A stretch of 64,000 nt of DNA from Cladopsammia gracilis (GCA_022457155.1 JAJGOT010000438.1:215001-279000), one strand, 5' to 3'; shown: positions 10,683 to 22,119, counted from the first letter of the stretch. Numbers and translations are program-made. The notes: generated from the sequence alone by a model not told the origin.

Positions 10683-10749
10683 ATGATATTAAACCACGTG
10701 ACCTTTGTTCTTTGCTACATGATTGTCCTTTTATTTGGCCATTGTACAG
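10683..10749 (+). CDS. Exon 1: signal peptide of the C1q-Ig-cadherin gene (predicted)
   Basis: The ATG at 10683 opens 22 codons beginning MILNHVTF, continuing through VLCYMIVLLFG to HCT. This is a classic hydrophobic secretory signal. It is followed by a strong donor, ACAG|GTAAGAG, with the intron starting at 10750. The exon ends in phase 1. The next plausible exon, at 13739, begins in phase 1; joining them gives an Ala codon and the frame continues into the first C1q-like unit. No other candidate start with a matching phase is obvious upstream of 13739. The assignment rests on phase, the signal-like peptide and orientation, so transcript evidence would be needed to prove it. The 5' UTR upstream is not delimited. 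Confidence 0.55.
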
Positions 10750-12198
10750 GTAAGAGAATCGAGTCCTTTAAAGAACTCCTAATTATGCAACGGTGACCTT
10801 GACTGGAAACGGTGCAACATTTAATATCCTTCCTTTATGCATTTCGAAGTATTTTCTTGCGCTCTTTTTATGTTTTCTACACTCTTTAATCCTCCTAGAC
10901 GGCCGAGTTATTTATGTAGCATGCAAGAAAATCATCTAAACCTCAGGGAATTGTTGTAAAATCCCACTTAATCTTAAGTTGCTTGCAGCAAATGTAACAA
11001 TATGTAATTTGTCATCACTTCCCAACATTTCATGTCATGCTGGCATTCAACAATTTTCAACTACATCTTGTGAAAAAAAAAAAAAAAAACAAATGCGATT
11101 ACACGCGAACCCAATGTAAATCGTTGTTTACAAATTTGGCCATTATTACTCATGCACGAAGCGGCATGAGGTAAGGTTTACCCGCGGTTTTTCGTCTTTT
11201 TTTTATGGTGTCACATTAGTGAATGCAAATTTATGCACGAATATTTTATAATTTACCGGGTTGTCAGGTCACCTACAAATTCTACAAAAATGGCTGCCGT
11301 GCTCGGTATGTGCTTGGTTTTCAAAACCATAGTTTTGTCTTATCGGAGTAATAACACACATTTAAAATATTCAAAATGGAAAGAGAAAGCTTTAAAGAAT
11401 ACTCAGAAGCCGCTATAGTGGAAAAAAGGAGAGCTTTAAGCGACAAAATCTTTCTTTGAAGAACTTCATACGTTTTCATCAGTGCGGGGCTATGTTTCTT
11501 TCGAAGAAGTAGAGTTTTAAAGAATTTTCAAACAGCCAAGTCAAACCGAGGGACTTTACCGTAAAATATATTACATTGTTTGACGGGAATTTATGTTGAT
11601 ATCAATTTGTGATTGACTTTTTCATTGTGTTCTCGTTAGTTTTGGAGAAATGTTTATAAAACGCTCAAATTCAGTCGTAATAATATCTGATTAATTATGT
11701 AAACGAAACAATACTTAGTTTTATAGTTCTAACTTCACACGCGTTGCCTTACGCAAGTCTGTGTATGTTTTGCAATTTTCATTTCCAAATTAGTTTCTCG
11801 GGCAATTTTCGATACACAACTGGTGTATTTTATTCGAAAATTAGTCATACGATATATAGTGTTCTAGACTGAGAAAACGTTTTTGTGCACTCTAACAGAC
11901 GGTCGCGCATTTCCGTTTTTGAGATTCGTTAAAATTGAAAAAATAGCCTGGTCGTTTACTGATTTCATTGCTTTTAAAAGTAGGCTTTTCAAATGTAACG
12001 TGTTACAAGAAAGAAGTCATAGTTTGCAAAATAAAAGACGAGTGTGTATTTTATCGGGAATCAAAACAATATTCAAAACGAGTACAGTTGTTGACAGATG
12101 GTCGCGTAATACTGTTTTTGAGAATTGCTGTAACCTCTTGTTCATTTCATTACTCGTGGCGCAGCACAAGAGTTGTAAATGCGGCTCTGAGTTTTCAA

Positions 12199-12246
<48 letters not shown>

Positions 12247-12555
12247 ACATCAGCGCATGCAAATTTATGCACACATATTTTAGTTTATGTGGACGACTAT
12301 ATGGCTTTTAGCGATGAAATACATACCACAAAATCTCTCTGTGTTAATGACTTGAGAAGCAAAAGAAAGAACTACAGCATACAATTCCAAGTTTTCAAGA
12401 CAATGCAAGGCATACATGGATGGATAGGACTGTTTGATATTGTGTTCGCCTGTGGGATTTTTGTTCCGGCAAGTTTTGTGTTTTATATAACTTGCAATTT
12501 GCTTAGCGATCGAGCTTTGAAGTGTCAGCTACTGAATGTAGTGTGGTCTTACTTT
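10750..12555. other. Intron 1, first part: partial internal duplications and a TG run
   Basis: No domain-bearing reading frame was found. Two blocks recur within it. A stretch with GTCACAT, ATGCAAATTTATGCAC and ATATTTTA is at about 11208-11255 and again at 12243-12285. A stretch with ACAG(A)NGGTCGCG and GTTTTTGAGA is near 11895 and again near 12095. Frames of 142 and 196 residues here run straight through the TG repeat and look non-coding. A poly(A) run sits at about 11072-11090. Confidence 0.4.
12199..12245 (+). repeat. (TG)n microsatellite
   Basis: About 22 uninterrupted TG dinucleotides. It creates artificial CVCVCV and VCVCVC peptide runs in two frames. Confidence 0.95.
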
Positions 12556-12657
12556 TGAACCGTGAATATGCGCAAATGCAATGAACGGGTTATTGGTAAT
12601 GGTGGCTAATTTAAATTCACTCACTCATTCACTCACTCCTTCCATCAGCTATAAACT
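12556..12657 (+). repeat. Dispersed ~95-bp repeat, partner at 61163-61250
   Basis: Contains AATGAACGGGTTATTGG, GGTGGCT, then CACTCACTCATTCACTCACTCC and TCCATCAGCT. The same series occurs on the opposite strand at 61163-61250. A transposon-like element begins right after it at 12658. Confidence 0.65.
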
Positions 12658-13020
12658 TAGGGTGCGTTCGATTGACCTTATTCCGGAATAAGAATAAACG
12701 GAGAGTCGCTATTCCGATTCCAGAATACATGGAATGTATTCCAAGCATTTTGCTCCCTAGTGCAGAATGCTTGGAATAATCCAGAATAATGATGTCACTT
12801 CGTCCTCGCCTCGCGGCCTTTTTGAAAGCAACAAACAAAATGGCTACCGTCGGCGACCACGTGCCGGCGACCATGTGCGAGGAAAATGAGTTGTTACTCA
12901 AAAAAGGATACTCCTGGAGTCGAGAAGAGACGGTTCTCCTGATTCGCTTGTACGAAGAAATGAAAGAGAGGTGTAAGAGGTAGTCTTGTAACTGAAATAC
13001 CCTTGAAGGGAGTTGCAATA
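12658..13020 (+). mobile_element. Transposon fragment with Myb/SANT-like exon (Harbinger-type?)
   Basis: The segment starts GGGTGCGTTCGATTGACC and a palindromic ATTCCGGAAT block, like many DNA-transposon ends. It contains an ATG-initiated frame at 12789-12983 (64 residues) that ends YSWSREETVLLIRLYEEM. This resembles the first helices of a Myb/SANT-type DNA-binding domain, such as the accessory protein of PIF/Harbinger transposons. The frame stops after KERCKR, so only the start of the domain remains. No transposase was found, and the right-hand end is not clear. Confidence 0.45.
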
Positions 13021-13102
13021 AAGTATATTTATTATACATTGGTGTCACTAGCTCGATTTTGATTGGCTAGAAGCACGCAGCTAATTATTGCTTGCTGTTT
13101 CT

Positions 13103-13183
13103 GTTACGTCATACCTACAGACAATAGTTTTATGCATGCAGAAGTGACGTCATACCTACAGACAATAGTTTTATGCATGCAGC
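13103..13183 (+). repeat. Two-copy ~40-bp tandem repeat
   Basis: The unit with ACGTCATACCTACAGACAAT and TTTTATGCATGCAG occurs twice head-to-tail, with one or two base differences. Confidence 0.85.
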
Positions 13184-13285
13184 AGTGACGTAAGTTGTTT
13201 ACTTACAAGCTGACTGCTGTGCATTGATCACTTTTTTGTGTGCGCTCTTGTCTTTACAACTGCAGCTCAGGAATATGCATAATAA

Positions 13286-13435
13286 AACAATTATTGGATT
13301 CGGTTTTCGCATGATAGCGATAATTATCAAGGCCTCAGTTTGTGTTATCCGCCTCAGCCTTCGGCTTCGGCAGATAACACAAACTTTGGCCTTGATAATT
13401 ATCGCTATCATGCTCAACCTCATCCAATAATTGTT
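13286..13435. mobile_element. 150-bp hairpin (foldback MITE)
   Basis: Arms AACAATTATTGGAT...GCATGATAGCGATAATTATC...TTTGTGTTATC pair with their reverse complements around a loop containing CCTTCGGCTTCGG. Pairing is nearly complete over some 60 bp per arm. A (TAGG)n/(TATG)n run follows at 13440-13474. Confidence 0.85.
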
Positions 13436-13738
13436 AAATGTAGGTAGGTAGGTAGGTATGTATGTATGTATGTAAATTATATAAAATATTTTCTCTTGAA
13501 TGGAATTCCGCAACCATACTAAAGACGAATGGATGGCCAAGATGGTGAAAGACCTCTATCAAATACCGAAATACAGAAGATTGCAACATGATGTAAAACT
13601 GACTTATCGCTATTTACACGTTTCGTAAAAGCCTTGTGTTATCATGTTCTCCTTTTGATGAAATAATAGCTATCTACTATACATGAGAAGTATAGCCATA
13701 TAACACTTATAACACTTTGTTACCGTTATTACTCACAG

Positions 13739-15499
13739 CATTTCTCGAGGTGGGAGTTTCCGGTTATCTAGGAAGCACAGTCCATCATATGCCTGATGTC
13801 GGGTGGACTTTGGTGAAGCCGTGGAGTGTCACTTCACGAAAAGGATTCTTTGAGGCCGCCGCTTCGGGAGGAAAGGGCTTCTCTGACAGTTTCGTTACAC
13901 CTGAACCAGCAATATACTTTGTCGCTCTTAATCTACATATGGTAAACACAGGTGATGGATTTTTAAAAGCGACTTTGGTGATAAATGGCGAGTTCCATGA
14001 AACAAATGGAATTTCAGGTGTGTACGGTAATACAACTTTAGAAAGGACGTTAAGTCTTTCAGGTTTTCTGCGCCTTTATGAAAATGATGTGTTAGCCTTG
14101 TACCTTCATGGTTCTATGGGAGCATTGCTGCGCGACAGCACTTTTTCGGTTGTCCAGATTTCACGCATTGGCTCTGTGCCGGGTTTTCATGCAGTGTTAT
14201 CAAGTGACCTAGCTATTGAAACCCAAAAGAAGACCCGGCTTGAGAACTGGAGAGCAAGCGGAACTAAAGGTTTGTTCAGTATGCACAGTGGAGCATCACC
14301 CTCCGTTGGACTGTTCTGTGCAATTCTTGAAGGAATTCACCTGTTTACTTCCAACATCAACGTCGAATCTAATAACCAATTAACTCGCTGCCTTCTTGCC
14401 ATTTTTTTGAACTCCAACACTACTTTAGTTCAAAAGCACTCATCTGGAGCAATGAAGTATTCCACTGGTGTGACTGGAATGTTTTACCTGAACCGCGGGG
14501 ATTGTGTTGAGCTGCGTATTGAGTCAATAAGTGCTGGAATCCTAACAGTCCAATCGGGCAGCAGTTACTCGGGCCTTTTTCTCGGAATAAAAAGAGAAAC
14601 TGCTCCTCAATTTTCAGTCAGTTTAAATGCGGATAACCAAGCAGGAAAGACCGCTGGATGGAACAGGGTAGAAAACTGGATCACAAGCAGCACACAGCGG
14701 AATTTTCAGTCACAAGATATGATTTTGAAGACAACTCACAGTACGTTTCATTCTAGCGCTGATGGAATTTTCTTAGTGACAGCTCTGGTGAATACCAATG
14801 TTTCACATTCTTTAAACAGCAGTTCGGATTATTTGCTTGTCGCTATCAACGACGTTCCTACTGGTTTAACCGGTAACAGTGGAATTGCGGCTGGGAAGAC
14901 GCTGTCATCAGGTCCAAGTTCACTCAGTGTCAGTGGCGTTGTTTGGCTTGAGAAAGGTGACACACTGACTGTTTATATCTACAACGATGTTCATGACAGG
15001 AAAATAGTAGATGGATTTTTTGGCGTTTCATTGGTTTCCTACGACTGGCCAGGTGTTGCAGCAACGCTAAAGGAGTCCACATCTCTCAATTCCCAAGGAT
15101 GGACGAAAGTTACATCGTGGAAAACACATAACGTCTCTGGCTTGTTCTCGTTTGACAACGCGTTTTTTTCAACCAACGGAGTTTATCGCACACATCTTGA
15201 AGGTACTTACTTCGTTTCTTGTAACGTAATTTTTAAAGGTTACGCTAGGGGCACCTTGTCAGTTATGATAACCATTGATGACGTAATCGATACCGGGAAT
15301 GGCCTGTTCTCACTGAACGAAAATCCAAAGCGATATACGACTTTAAATGTTGCTGGTTCTATTAAACTGACAAAGGGTCAAAATATCTCCGTCTACGTGG
15401 CAACTACCGAATCGTCATCCTGGAGCATTTCCATGGAAACGGGTTTCTCATTGGTATTGGTTGGAGCGAAAACCCTTTCTACTCCTGGATTCTTTGCAG
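13739..15499 (+). CDS. Exon 2: four C1q/TNF-like jelly-roll units
   Basis: The exon is 1761 bp and phase 1 at both ends, with acceptor TTATTACTCACAG at 13738 and donor GCAG|GTGAG at 15500. It encodes about 587 residues in four units of roughly 145. Each has a W-containing start (GWTLVKPWS, LENWRASG, GWNRVENW, GWTKVTSW), a central G-x-Y/F-x-V strand (AIYFVALNL, GIHLFTSN, GIFLVTAL, GTYFVSCN), an L-x-x-G/N-D/Q strand (LYENDVLALYL, LNRGDCVELRI, LEKGDTLTVYI, LTKGQNISVYV) and a closing S-x-F-S/G-V motif before a PG/AP boundary. This is the strand order of C1q/TNF-like domains, which usually form trimers and bind ligands outside the cell. Several NxS/T sites fit secretion. All four units sit in one exon, so they were duplicated before or without introns. 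Stops beyond 15597 confirm the exon end. Confidence 0.8.
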
Positions 15500-16100
15500 G
15501 TGAGAATCGTAAATTAAATTTATATCACTCGATTATTTTTATTCCTCTCCGATTCAATACTTTTGAAACACTCTACCTTTCCCTAACTTTTAAATAAACT
15601 TTTTTTTATAACAAAAACGACAGTCGTCATTTTGCATTTAATTTAAACGCGGATCCATTTAACCAGTATACAGAAATAATGTACGGTAGATAAGATTTTT
15701 TCTTCGCCGCGGATAAATGTTACGTTTTTCTTGTGCGTGTGCACGCTATACATTACGAAGGATTTACGTCATTCGGAATACTGAAATGTTGTTGCCTGGC
15801 AGTATTACCTCATATAACTATACCGATGGCGTATACCAGAGACATCAGATCGGAATTGAAATTCCCCTTGGTACCATAACTACATCTGTTTCACTAAATA
15901 TACTAATATATTGAAATAGGTTAAGTTACATAGAATATTGCAGATACCAATAAATGTGGGAATTTGTAGGAAGGGATAAAACCAAAACCACTCAAGCTTT
16001 TTCATCACGTCATGTCAGTAGCAGGTGCTAGTGTTTATTTCTTTCACTAACCTGCAGTGATGAAATAGCGTATTCTCTTTAATATTTTGCTGGATAGTTT
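15500..16100. other. Intron 2, first part; no gene seen
   Basis: AT-rich sequence. A 65-residue frame at 15717-15914 has no recognisable domain. An inverted pair TCACTAACCTGCAG / CAGGTGCTAG lies near 16020-16055 and is too short to classify. Confidence 0.4.
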
Positions 16101-16480
16101 GTTTGTTATTAAAAATGTGGTTGTTGTTCATCGTATTGTTCATCGTCACGATGGAGTCACTTTAAGATGTTGATCGTGACGTTTCGACTGCTATTACTGC
16201 TAGTCTTCATCATAAAAAAATGAGGTCTTTTGGTTACGTGTCGCTTATGCAGCACGTTGGTTTGTCGCCATTGGTCCATTTCGATCATTACTACTTCTAA
16301 TAGATGTTGTTCCCTCACAGGTCCGATTTGTTATCGATCGGATGTTGTGCTTTTTGATTTTAGGCATCCATGCCTTATGTGGATGGCCTCTTTAACCCTG
16401 TAACGGGTGTACCAGTGTGGGTCACGGTCAATAAACTTAACTGTCCGTATGACCGAGCCAAACACCTCATCGCTAGACCA
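16100..16480 (-). pseudogene. Penelope-like element 3' end: GIY-YIG tail and terminal repeat
   Basis: On the minus strand 16480-16371 reads VKFIDRDPHWYT then VKEAIHIRHG. This is the stretch that ends the GIY-YIG endonuclease of Penelope-like retroelements. It continues into a segment that matches 30850-31100 on the other strand, including GATCGATAACAAATCGGACC and AACCAACGTGCTGCATAAGC, and then a degenerate hammerhead core at 16178-16212. The copy is truncated upstream and abuts a Penelope RT fragment of opposite orientation at 16480. Confidence 0.7.
16178..16212 (-). ncRNA. Degenerate hammerhead ribozyme motif
   Basis: On the minus strand TGATGA is followed by a stem II of GACT/AGTC plus GC/GC, then GAAAC and GTC. 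The base before TGATGA is A instead of the conserved C, and the stem I partner of the downstream ACGATC is replaced by a T-run. It is probably inactive. The copy at 31024-31069 is better preserved. Confidence 0.5.
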
Positions 16481-16737
16481 TGAAAAAAATCTCTAAAGAA
16501 AAGAAACACTTGTCATCAGTTCTTGTTTCTAACGGATATCCTTCCTTGTTTGTACAAAAAAATCATAAAGGTCCCACGCAGGATATTAAATCTATCGCGT
16601 TTTTACCCTATGTCAAAGGTGTATCGGAAGTTCTTCGCCGCAACCTACAACAACAAGGCGTACGCACTATTTTCAAATCTGACACAACGCTGAGGTCACA
16701 CCTTGTGCGACCTAATAATATTAACAGAGATCAGTAG
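16480..16737 (+). pseudogene. Penelope-like RT C-terminal fragment
   Basis: The 85-residue frame includes NGYPSLFV, AFLPYVKGVSEVLRRNLQQQ and TIFKSDTTLRSHLVRP. This is the linker that follows the RT palm in Penelope-like proteins and precedes their GIY-YIG domain. It stops at NINRDQ. It lies head-to-head with the GIY-YIG tail on the minus strand (16100-16480), so the two parts of one kind of element have been inverted relative to each other. Confidence 0.65.
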
Positions 16738-16739
16738 TC

Positions 16740-17284
16740 CCGCACCTCGCTGAACGGGCATTCTGATTGGCTAACGCGTTAATCCGTGTAGCGAGCGTAG
16801 CAGAGCATGTCATTGGTTGATTACACAATGAATCGCTTTTGTCATCAGGCGTGAGCACGTACGCAGGGTTATGTAAAAAGTGACTTTGGTTCGGAGAGAA
16901 TCTTGCGCCTTGTTTTTGCGGTTGCCAGGTAAAAATATTCGTACAGTAGTCGGTGGTAAAGAAGCCTGGGAAGCCCGTTCCGGCTTCGCCGTTTAATATT
17001 CAATTAAAATGCAGAAGCATCAAGAAGAAGCACTGATGTCGTTTCCAGAATGTTTATGAAATGGTAGAGAGTTTAAAGCAAGACTTTGAAGCCCAACTTG
17101 GTAACGCCAAAAATTTTACAAAAGGATTTGTTTACTTTCTCCGTGAGGAATTGTAACACTGGTGTCGACACGCCATGTCGGAAACAGCTTTGTAGGATGT
17201 GTATGATCGTGTACCATATTTATTCGTGTGGTTTTAAACTCTGTACCATTTTTTAAACATATATATTGCGCCTGTATCGGGCAC
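16740..17284. other. Intron 2; no gene seen
   Basis: No recognisable domain, tandem repeat or clean terminal repeats. A short AT-rich stretch near 17220-17270 precedes the hAT-like end. Confidence 0.4.
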
Positions 17285-17664
17285 ATGCGACTAAAGATTT
17301 TGCTTTTGCGACTAAAATTTGTCTATATTTAGTCGCGATTTTACGACTGTTTTATGGCCTAGCTTATAAAAGAGTTATATTCAACAGTTGGTTGTTGTAA
17401 CTGTAATTTTATCTGAAAAATCACGAAATTCACGTTCAATGTTGCGTAACTTAATCATCGATTTCATGCTCCATTAACGCGGTTTCCTAGTAGTGTATCA
17501 ACGGGCACACTTTTTCAGACTTTCTCAGAAATTTCTCCGGTTTCTCGTTTCTGGTTACGGTAGTAGTAGTTTTTTTTTGGCGACTAAAAGTTTCGAACCT
17601 GCGACTAAATTTTAGGAATTACCGGCAAATTGCGATTGGGATTTTTTTTTAATTTCGAGCCCTG
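17285..17664. mobile_element. hAT-like transposon end with GCGACTAAA subterminal repeats
   Basis: GCGACTAAA or its variants occur five times between 17288 and 17610. The block ends TTAATTTCGAGCCCTG, the reverse complement of CAGGGCTCGAAATTAA, a hAT-type terminus. Clustered subterminal repeats are typical of hAT ends. I could not find the opposite terminus or a target duplication. Confidence 0.4.
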
Positions 17665-17931
17665 ATTTTTTGGGAATCTAAATCGTTTTAGTGCGGGTGC
17701 TGATTATAATGTGACTTCAGTGAAAACCGAGAATTCACATGACTTCATAAAAATTCCAAAAAATAATATACAAATCTGCTTATAACATTGTATGTGGATC
17801 CATACCATTGTTACATTCAGATTTATGTACTTTCAGAGAACAAAAATAGACCAACAAAACCAACAAAATAGATTGAGGAACAAATACTGTAGTTCAAATA
17901 TATAATTTCTTATGACATTATGTGCAATTTA

Positions 17932-20900
17932 AGATACCTAAACCCAGATATCAAATTAAAACTTATAGAGCTGGCTATCTAAATATAGAAACCATTTGGT
18001 AATAAAATGAATTGTCGAATTTTTTTACGACGTCTAAAATCGAACGTCCGAATCAGCTTTAAAACGCTATAACTCAAAGCGATTATTGTATTTTGCTAAT
18101 TTGATTTGTTCTCGGGTTTCCGGACACGAAGCGCTAAAAAAAACGTGTCGGCGATTTCCCATATTCAATTGCAGTGAAAAGTTACAGAATATTTTCGAAA
18201 AAGGGAAAAAAAATTGGAATGATCGCACGGAAATGGCTCTTGACGAAAACGTTTTCGGAAATAAGAATTAAATTCGTCGACAATGGCAGAAAGCCTACTC
18301 GATAAAGAAGGGCTATTACTAAACGGCCCATCCACAAGCAATGAAGACAGCTTTGAGCACATTTTAAACGAATCGCCATCAATGGAACTTGAAGTCGACG
18401 AAGGAAACGCCGGCCTTCTCGAGCAGGACAGCGAAGACAACGAAGACATTAAATCCAGACAAAACTCTCCTCCTGCCAAACGCCGCGAATGAGAAGGTTA
18501 ATCATACAAAGAGCCAAAAAGAGTACTTCCAATCAACAGAAAGCGACGCCACAGCGCAGCAAACTGGTCCGCTGAAGAAAAAATGTTCCATGCAGAACAA
18601 GCAATCAAGAAATTGAAGGAGCACACAGAGAATGGAACTTGCCCATAAGACCTCAGATACAGGGCAAGAGGCTCGAATAAGAGCGGACAATGATTTCAAA
18701 ACTGACATAAAACGCATAAGAAAAAATGCGGAACAGGAGTACGTCAAGGCTCAGATTACACGTTTCCATTATCGCGAATGCGATCGCTTTAGAAGCGAGC
18801 TTCAACGAGAGAAAAAACCAAAAGTCCAAACAAAAACTGCACTGATGTAACAAGGAATGTTAAAACAAGAAAACAAGCGCATTCGGCGCCTAGTGAAAAC
18901 ACTGTCAGGTAACACTCAACAATGTAAATAAGCTAGCCGAAAGCATCCAGAACAAAATATCCAAGTTCAGTGAAATGATGTCAACATTGAAAAGCATTGA
19001 AAATAAACAAGTTAAACAGTATACATGCCTATTCTCTGACTGTGTCACAGGTCCCAAACGGAAACAACCACAAGACAAATTAAAAATCAGAAAGCGACTA
19101 AAAAGCGCAAACAAAAGAAACACAAAAAAATACTCAATGCGCAATTAGAGGCAAACAAAAAACACATTAAAAACCTCTCTGATAAAGAGCTTTTAAATGA
19201 TCAAATCAACTTATTAGCAAAAGGGTTAAAGTACATCCCTTGCCCTGTTACAAAAGAAAAACAGATAAGACAACAACTCTTGCGTGACTTTGAAAATTTC
19301 GCAAGACGCATGAGACTACGATCTATCTTTCATGGGCAAGATAAGGAACCTCACCCTTTCCACGTTATATCGACGTGGAAGCCACCAGTTCAATCATCAG
19401 TGGCCCTTGAGAGCTATTTAGAAGAGGTTAAAACACAACTTGCAGAAGTAACGCTCACAAAGCCAAAAAAGAACTTGCCGCTAGCAGAACGTAAGGCACT
19501 TAAGGTCTTAAAACGTGACAATGAAATAAACCTGAAAAAAAAAATTTAAGCAAACAAGACAAAATTAGCGAAGGTCAAATTCAACTAAACAACAAAGACC
19601 ATTACATACCACTTGAACAGCCAATGGTAAAAGAGACAAACCGCAAGGTTTCACTCCTTATCGACGAGCTCTACCGCAAAAACCACATAGACGAAATGAC
19701 TAGAAAATGGCTTTGTCAAACACCAAATCCGCCTCGTATTCCAATATTCTACACCCTTACAAAAAGACACAAACCAACTCCAGTTGGTAGGCCCATAATA
19801 TCAGGGTGTGAAGGTCCGACAGAGAAATTATCATCTTTTGTTGACAAACTACTTCAGCCTATTGCACAAAAACAAAAGTCGTACCTAAAAGACACGACCG
19901 CTTTCATTAATTTCATTGAAAAAAACAAAGATACCAGAGAAGGCGTTCCTTGTTTCAATGGACGTAACGAGCTTATATACCACAAGAGGAAGGGATACAA
20001 ACAGTATGCAAAGCATACGCTTCATTTTATCAAAATAAAACTCCTATCCGGCCCACACCACTACTTGAGCAAGCGCTAAGGCTAATCCTATAAGAAAACT
20101 CATTTGAATTCAACAGAAATAATTATCTACAGACACATGGAACTGCTATGGGGACCAAAATGGCCAACATCTTTATGGCAAAAGTTGAAACAGACATCCT
20201 TAGCCAAAGCGTTACAAAACCGCTCGTTTGGAAACGTTTCATAGACGACGTTTTCTCACTCTGGGACGCTAACAGAGAAAAAATAACAAAGTTCATTGAA
20301 CCGGCAAGCTAACAAACATCACCCTACAATCAAATTCACGGCTGAAATATCTGATACCGAAACAATATTCTTAGATACTAATGTATACAAAGGTGAACGA
20401 TTCAAAAAAGAGGCAGTACTTGATGTACGCACTCATTTAAAACCAACTGAAACATTCCAATATACACATTACTCCTCATGTTACCTCCCAGGTGTCAAAA
20501 AAGGTTTCATCAAGGGAGCTAGAGGCTTTAAGACTACTGAGAACAAACTCTTCTAAAATACTATTTGAAGAGAAAGTCAAATATTTCAAACAGCACCTCC
20601 TTCAGAGAGGTTACCCGGAAAATTTGATACAGAAAACACTTTTTGAAGTGAAATTTGAAGACAGAAAACTAGCCCTCCAACAACGAAAAAACAAAGAAAA
20701 CAAACGAATCTTGCCCTTTGTTACACAATATCAACTATCAGTGGCTAACTTGAAACAAATTCTCATGAAAGCCAACCATTGCTTAACGGCATATTTAAGG
20801 AACGACCAATCATATCATACAAGAAATGACGTTCCTTGAAAGATATACTCGTTAGAGCAAAACTATGAGAACGGCTAAAACACGAACGTGGGAGCCGCGT

Positions 20901-21156
20901 AGGCCTGTCAACCCCATTTTACACACTATGTTAGCTTAGCTTCTGTCCAAATTTGCGGAAAATCGAACACATTCCCTTTGAGTTGTAGCTCTTTAAAGTG
21001 TCTCCAACAAGCGAAAAATTAACTTTGAGAAAACAGCATAAACAAATTCCGCCCACAAAAGTTATACCGTCATTTCTCTGTCAATTTTTACTATTTTTCG
21101 ATAATTTTTTTGGATGAAAGTTCATTCTGTAAACTTTATTTTGACGCCAAAAAAAA
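17932..21156 (+). mobile_element. Decayed Penelope-like retroelement copy with UTRs
   Basis: The left flank (17932-18262) and right flank (20923-21155) match 4169-4500 and 4528-4780 respectively. Between them lies a broken Penelope-like RT frame (18283-20925). The right end stops in an A-run where the tyrosine-recombinase element begins at 21157. The terminal inverted repeats seen around the short copy at 4106-4822 are not visible here: the left side diverges before 17932 and the right side is cut by the insertion. Confidence 0.7.
18283..20925 (+). pseudogene. Penelope-like reverse transcriptase, multiply frameshifted
   Basis: Translation starts MAESLLDKEGLL. An acidic then lysine-rich coiled-coil region follows (to about 19140), then LSDKELLNDQ and KGLKYIPCP, the signature of the N-terminal region of these proteins, and FENFARRMRLRSIF. 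RT motifs follow: IFYTLTKRHKP, VGRPIISGCEGPTEKLSSF (about 19750-19850), GTAMGTKMANIFM (about 20141-20178), WKRFIDDVFSLW with the catalytic Asp pair (about 20227-20262), IFLDTNVYKG, and RGYPENLIQKTLF. The tail LVRAKL is readable to about 20910. At least eight frameshifts or stops break it, and a piece after LKRDNEINLKKK appears deleted. No GIY-YIG endonuclease follows, so this family is either endonuclease-less or lost it. Penelope RTs normally use nicked or telomeric DNA ends. Confidence 0.8.
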
Positions 21157-21333
21157 ATGTAATTTGTGATAATCGGTATTGACATAAATTAATATTTTGC
21201 CGACACGGAGCAGAGAGCCGGGTACTAGTGTAGTGCGCAGGGGCTCACGGTTCGTGAGTTTGAAAACTGTTCGTTGATAGATTTGTGTCATTCTACGGTC
21301 AGCCTCGCCGCCTCTAGTACTGTTCAAACAAGT
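21157..21333 (+). repeat. Split direct repeat A1 (177 bp)
   Basis: Starts ATGTAATTTGTGATAATCGG and ends CTGTTCAAACAAGT. Identical by eye to 25505-25681. It lies directly after the A-run of the Penelope-like copy, marking the left end of the recombinase element. Confidence 0.9.
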
Positions 21334-21336
21334 CCA

Positions 21337-21990
21337 ATGTTACCCCGATTTTTTGCTTTCCTCCCTGGCAATATGAATGAGGCTACAGCGGTACGACTAA
21401 TAACACAGAACAACCAGGACCTTCTTGGTCAGTTTAAGACTCTGGTTAAAGATTCCAGTTTAGCTCTCAAGCGTTTCACATGAGGATATGGCTGCCCAGC
21501 AGATGACAGAAATCAAAAGAATCAAGCGCGGTTTCACTCTGCAATTCAACAAGAAGAGCAGCGAGGACCAGTACAACATCAATAAAGCGATTAAAGAAAC
21601 CATGAAGGACGCAAAGGCCGCTCTGGAACGCAAAGACATGCAGAAATTTAAGGATGCCTTAGACAAAGGTTTGGCTCTCGTGCAAGAGCGTGAAAAATTC
21701 ATCCTGCTTGCAGATAAGTCACCGTTTGGTTGGAAAACTGTCAATGAATACAAACATCATGATTTGGCCGACGACGAAGAAGACGAAAAGAAAATTTACA
21801 GAACCGTAAGCGTTTCACCGCGCGTTCTTCCCACCAACGAAAACCTTGCCGACGTCCATTCAGGCTAAATCTCCACAGATCGCAAGACAACAATCATCTA
21901 ATTTCTTCTCTCGCCTTAATCAACAACATTTAGTGCAAAGATCTGCTACTGGTGTTTGCTTTGCGTGCGGAAAACCCCTGACTCTGTTCA
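21337..21990 (+). pseudogene. Gag-like protein of the recombinase element
   Basis: It starts MLPRFFAFLPGN at 21337, immediately after repeat A1, and continues as a charged helical protein (EIKRIKRGFTLQF, KETMKDAKAALERKDM) after a frameshift near 21480. A second shift falls near 21845. It ends in a partial zinc knuckle, VCFACGKP, whose remaining Cys/His residues are lost to a frame change. Gag-like proteins package the element RNA. The knuckle and the position before the RT support the call. Confidence 0.65.
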
Positions 21991-22119
21991 CACATGGAGT
22001 TGGACGAAGATTACTATCAGGAGGACTCTTGCCCATCATCTCTATATTTTGTTTTTTTTGGACCCCGAAGTACAATGCGAATTTAAATCTGACCAGGAAT
22101 TCGTGTCGGTCTAAGGGAG

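Noticed and set aside
10144..10753. Overlapping frames of 132 and 179 residues on opposite strands
   Set aside because: They cover a GC-rich stretch of self-complementary CCAGGC words. Only the last 67 bases (10683-10749), in another frame, look like a real exon.
11883..12558. Overlapping frames of 142 and 196 residues
   Set aside because: Both pass through the TG run (CVCVCV peptides) and show no domain; the region also contains partial repeats.
13717..13738. Extension of exon 2 upstream to a TTG start
   Set aside because: There is no ATG, and TTATTACTCACAG before 13739 is a good acceptor that fits the phase of the signal-peptide exon.
21136..21327. Identical minus-strand peptides at 21136-21327 and 25409-25675
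   Set aside because: Both are translations of the A1 and A2 direct repeats on the wrong strand, not genes.
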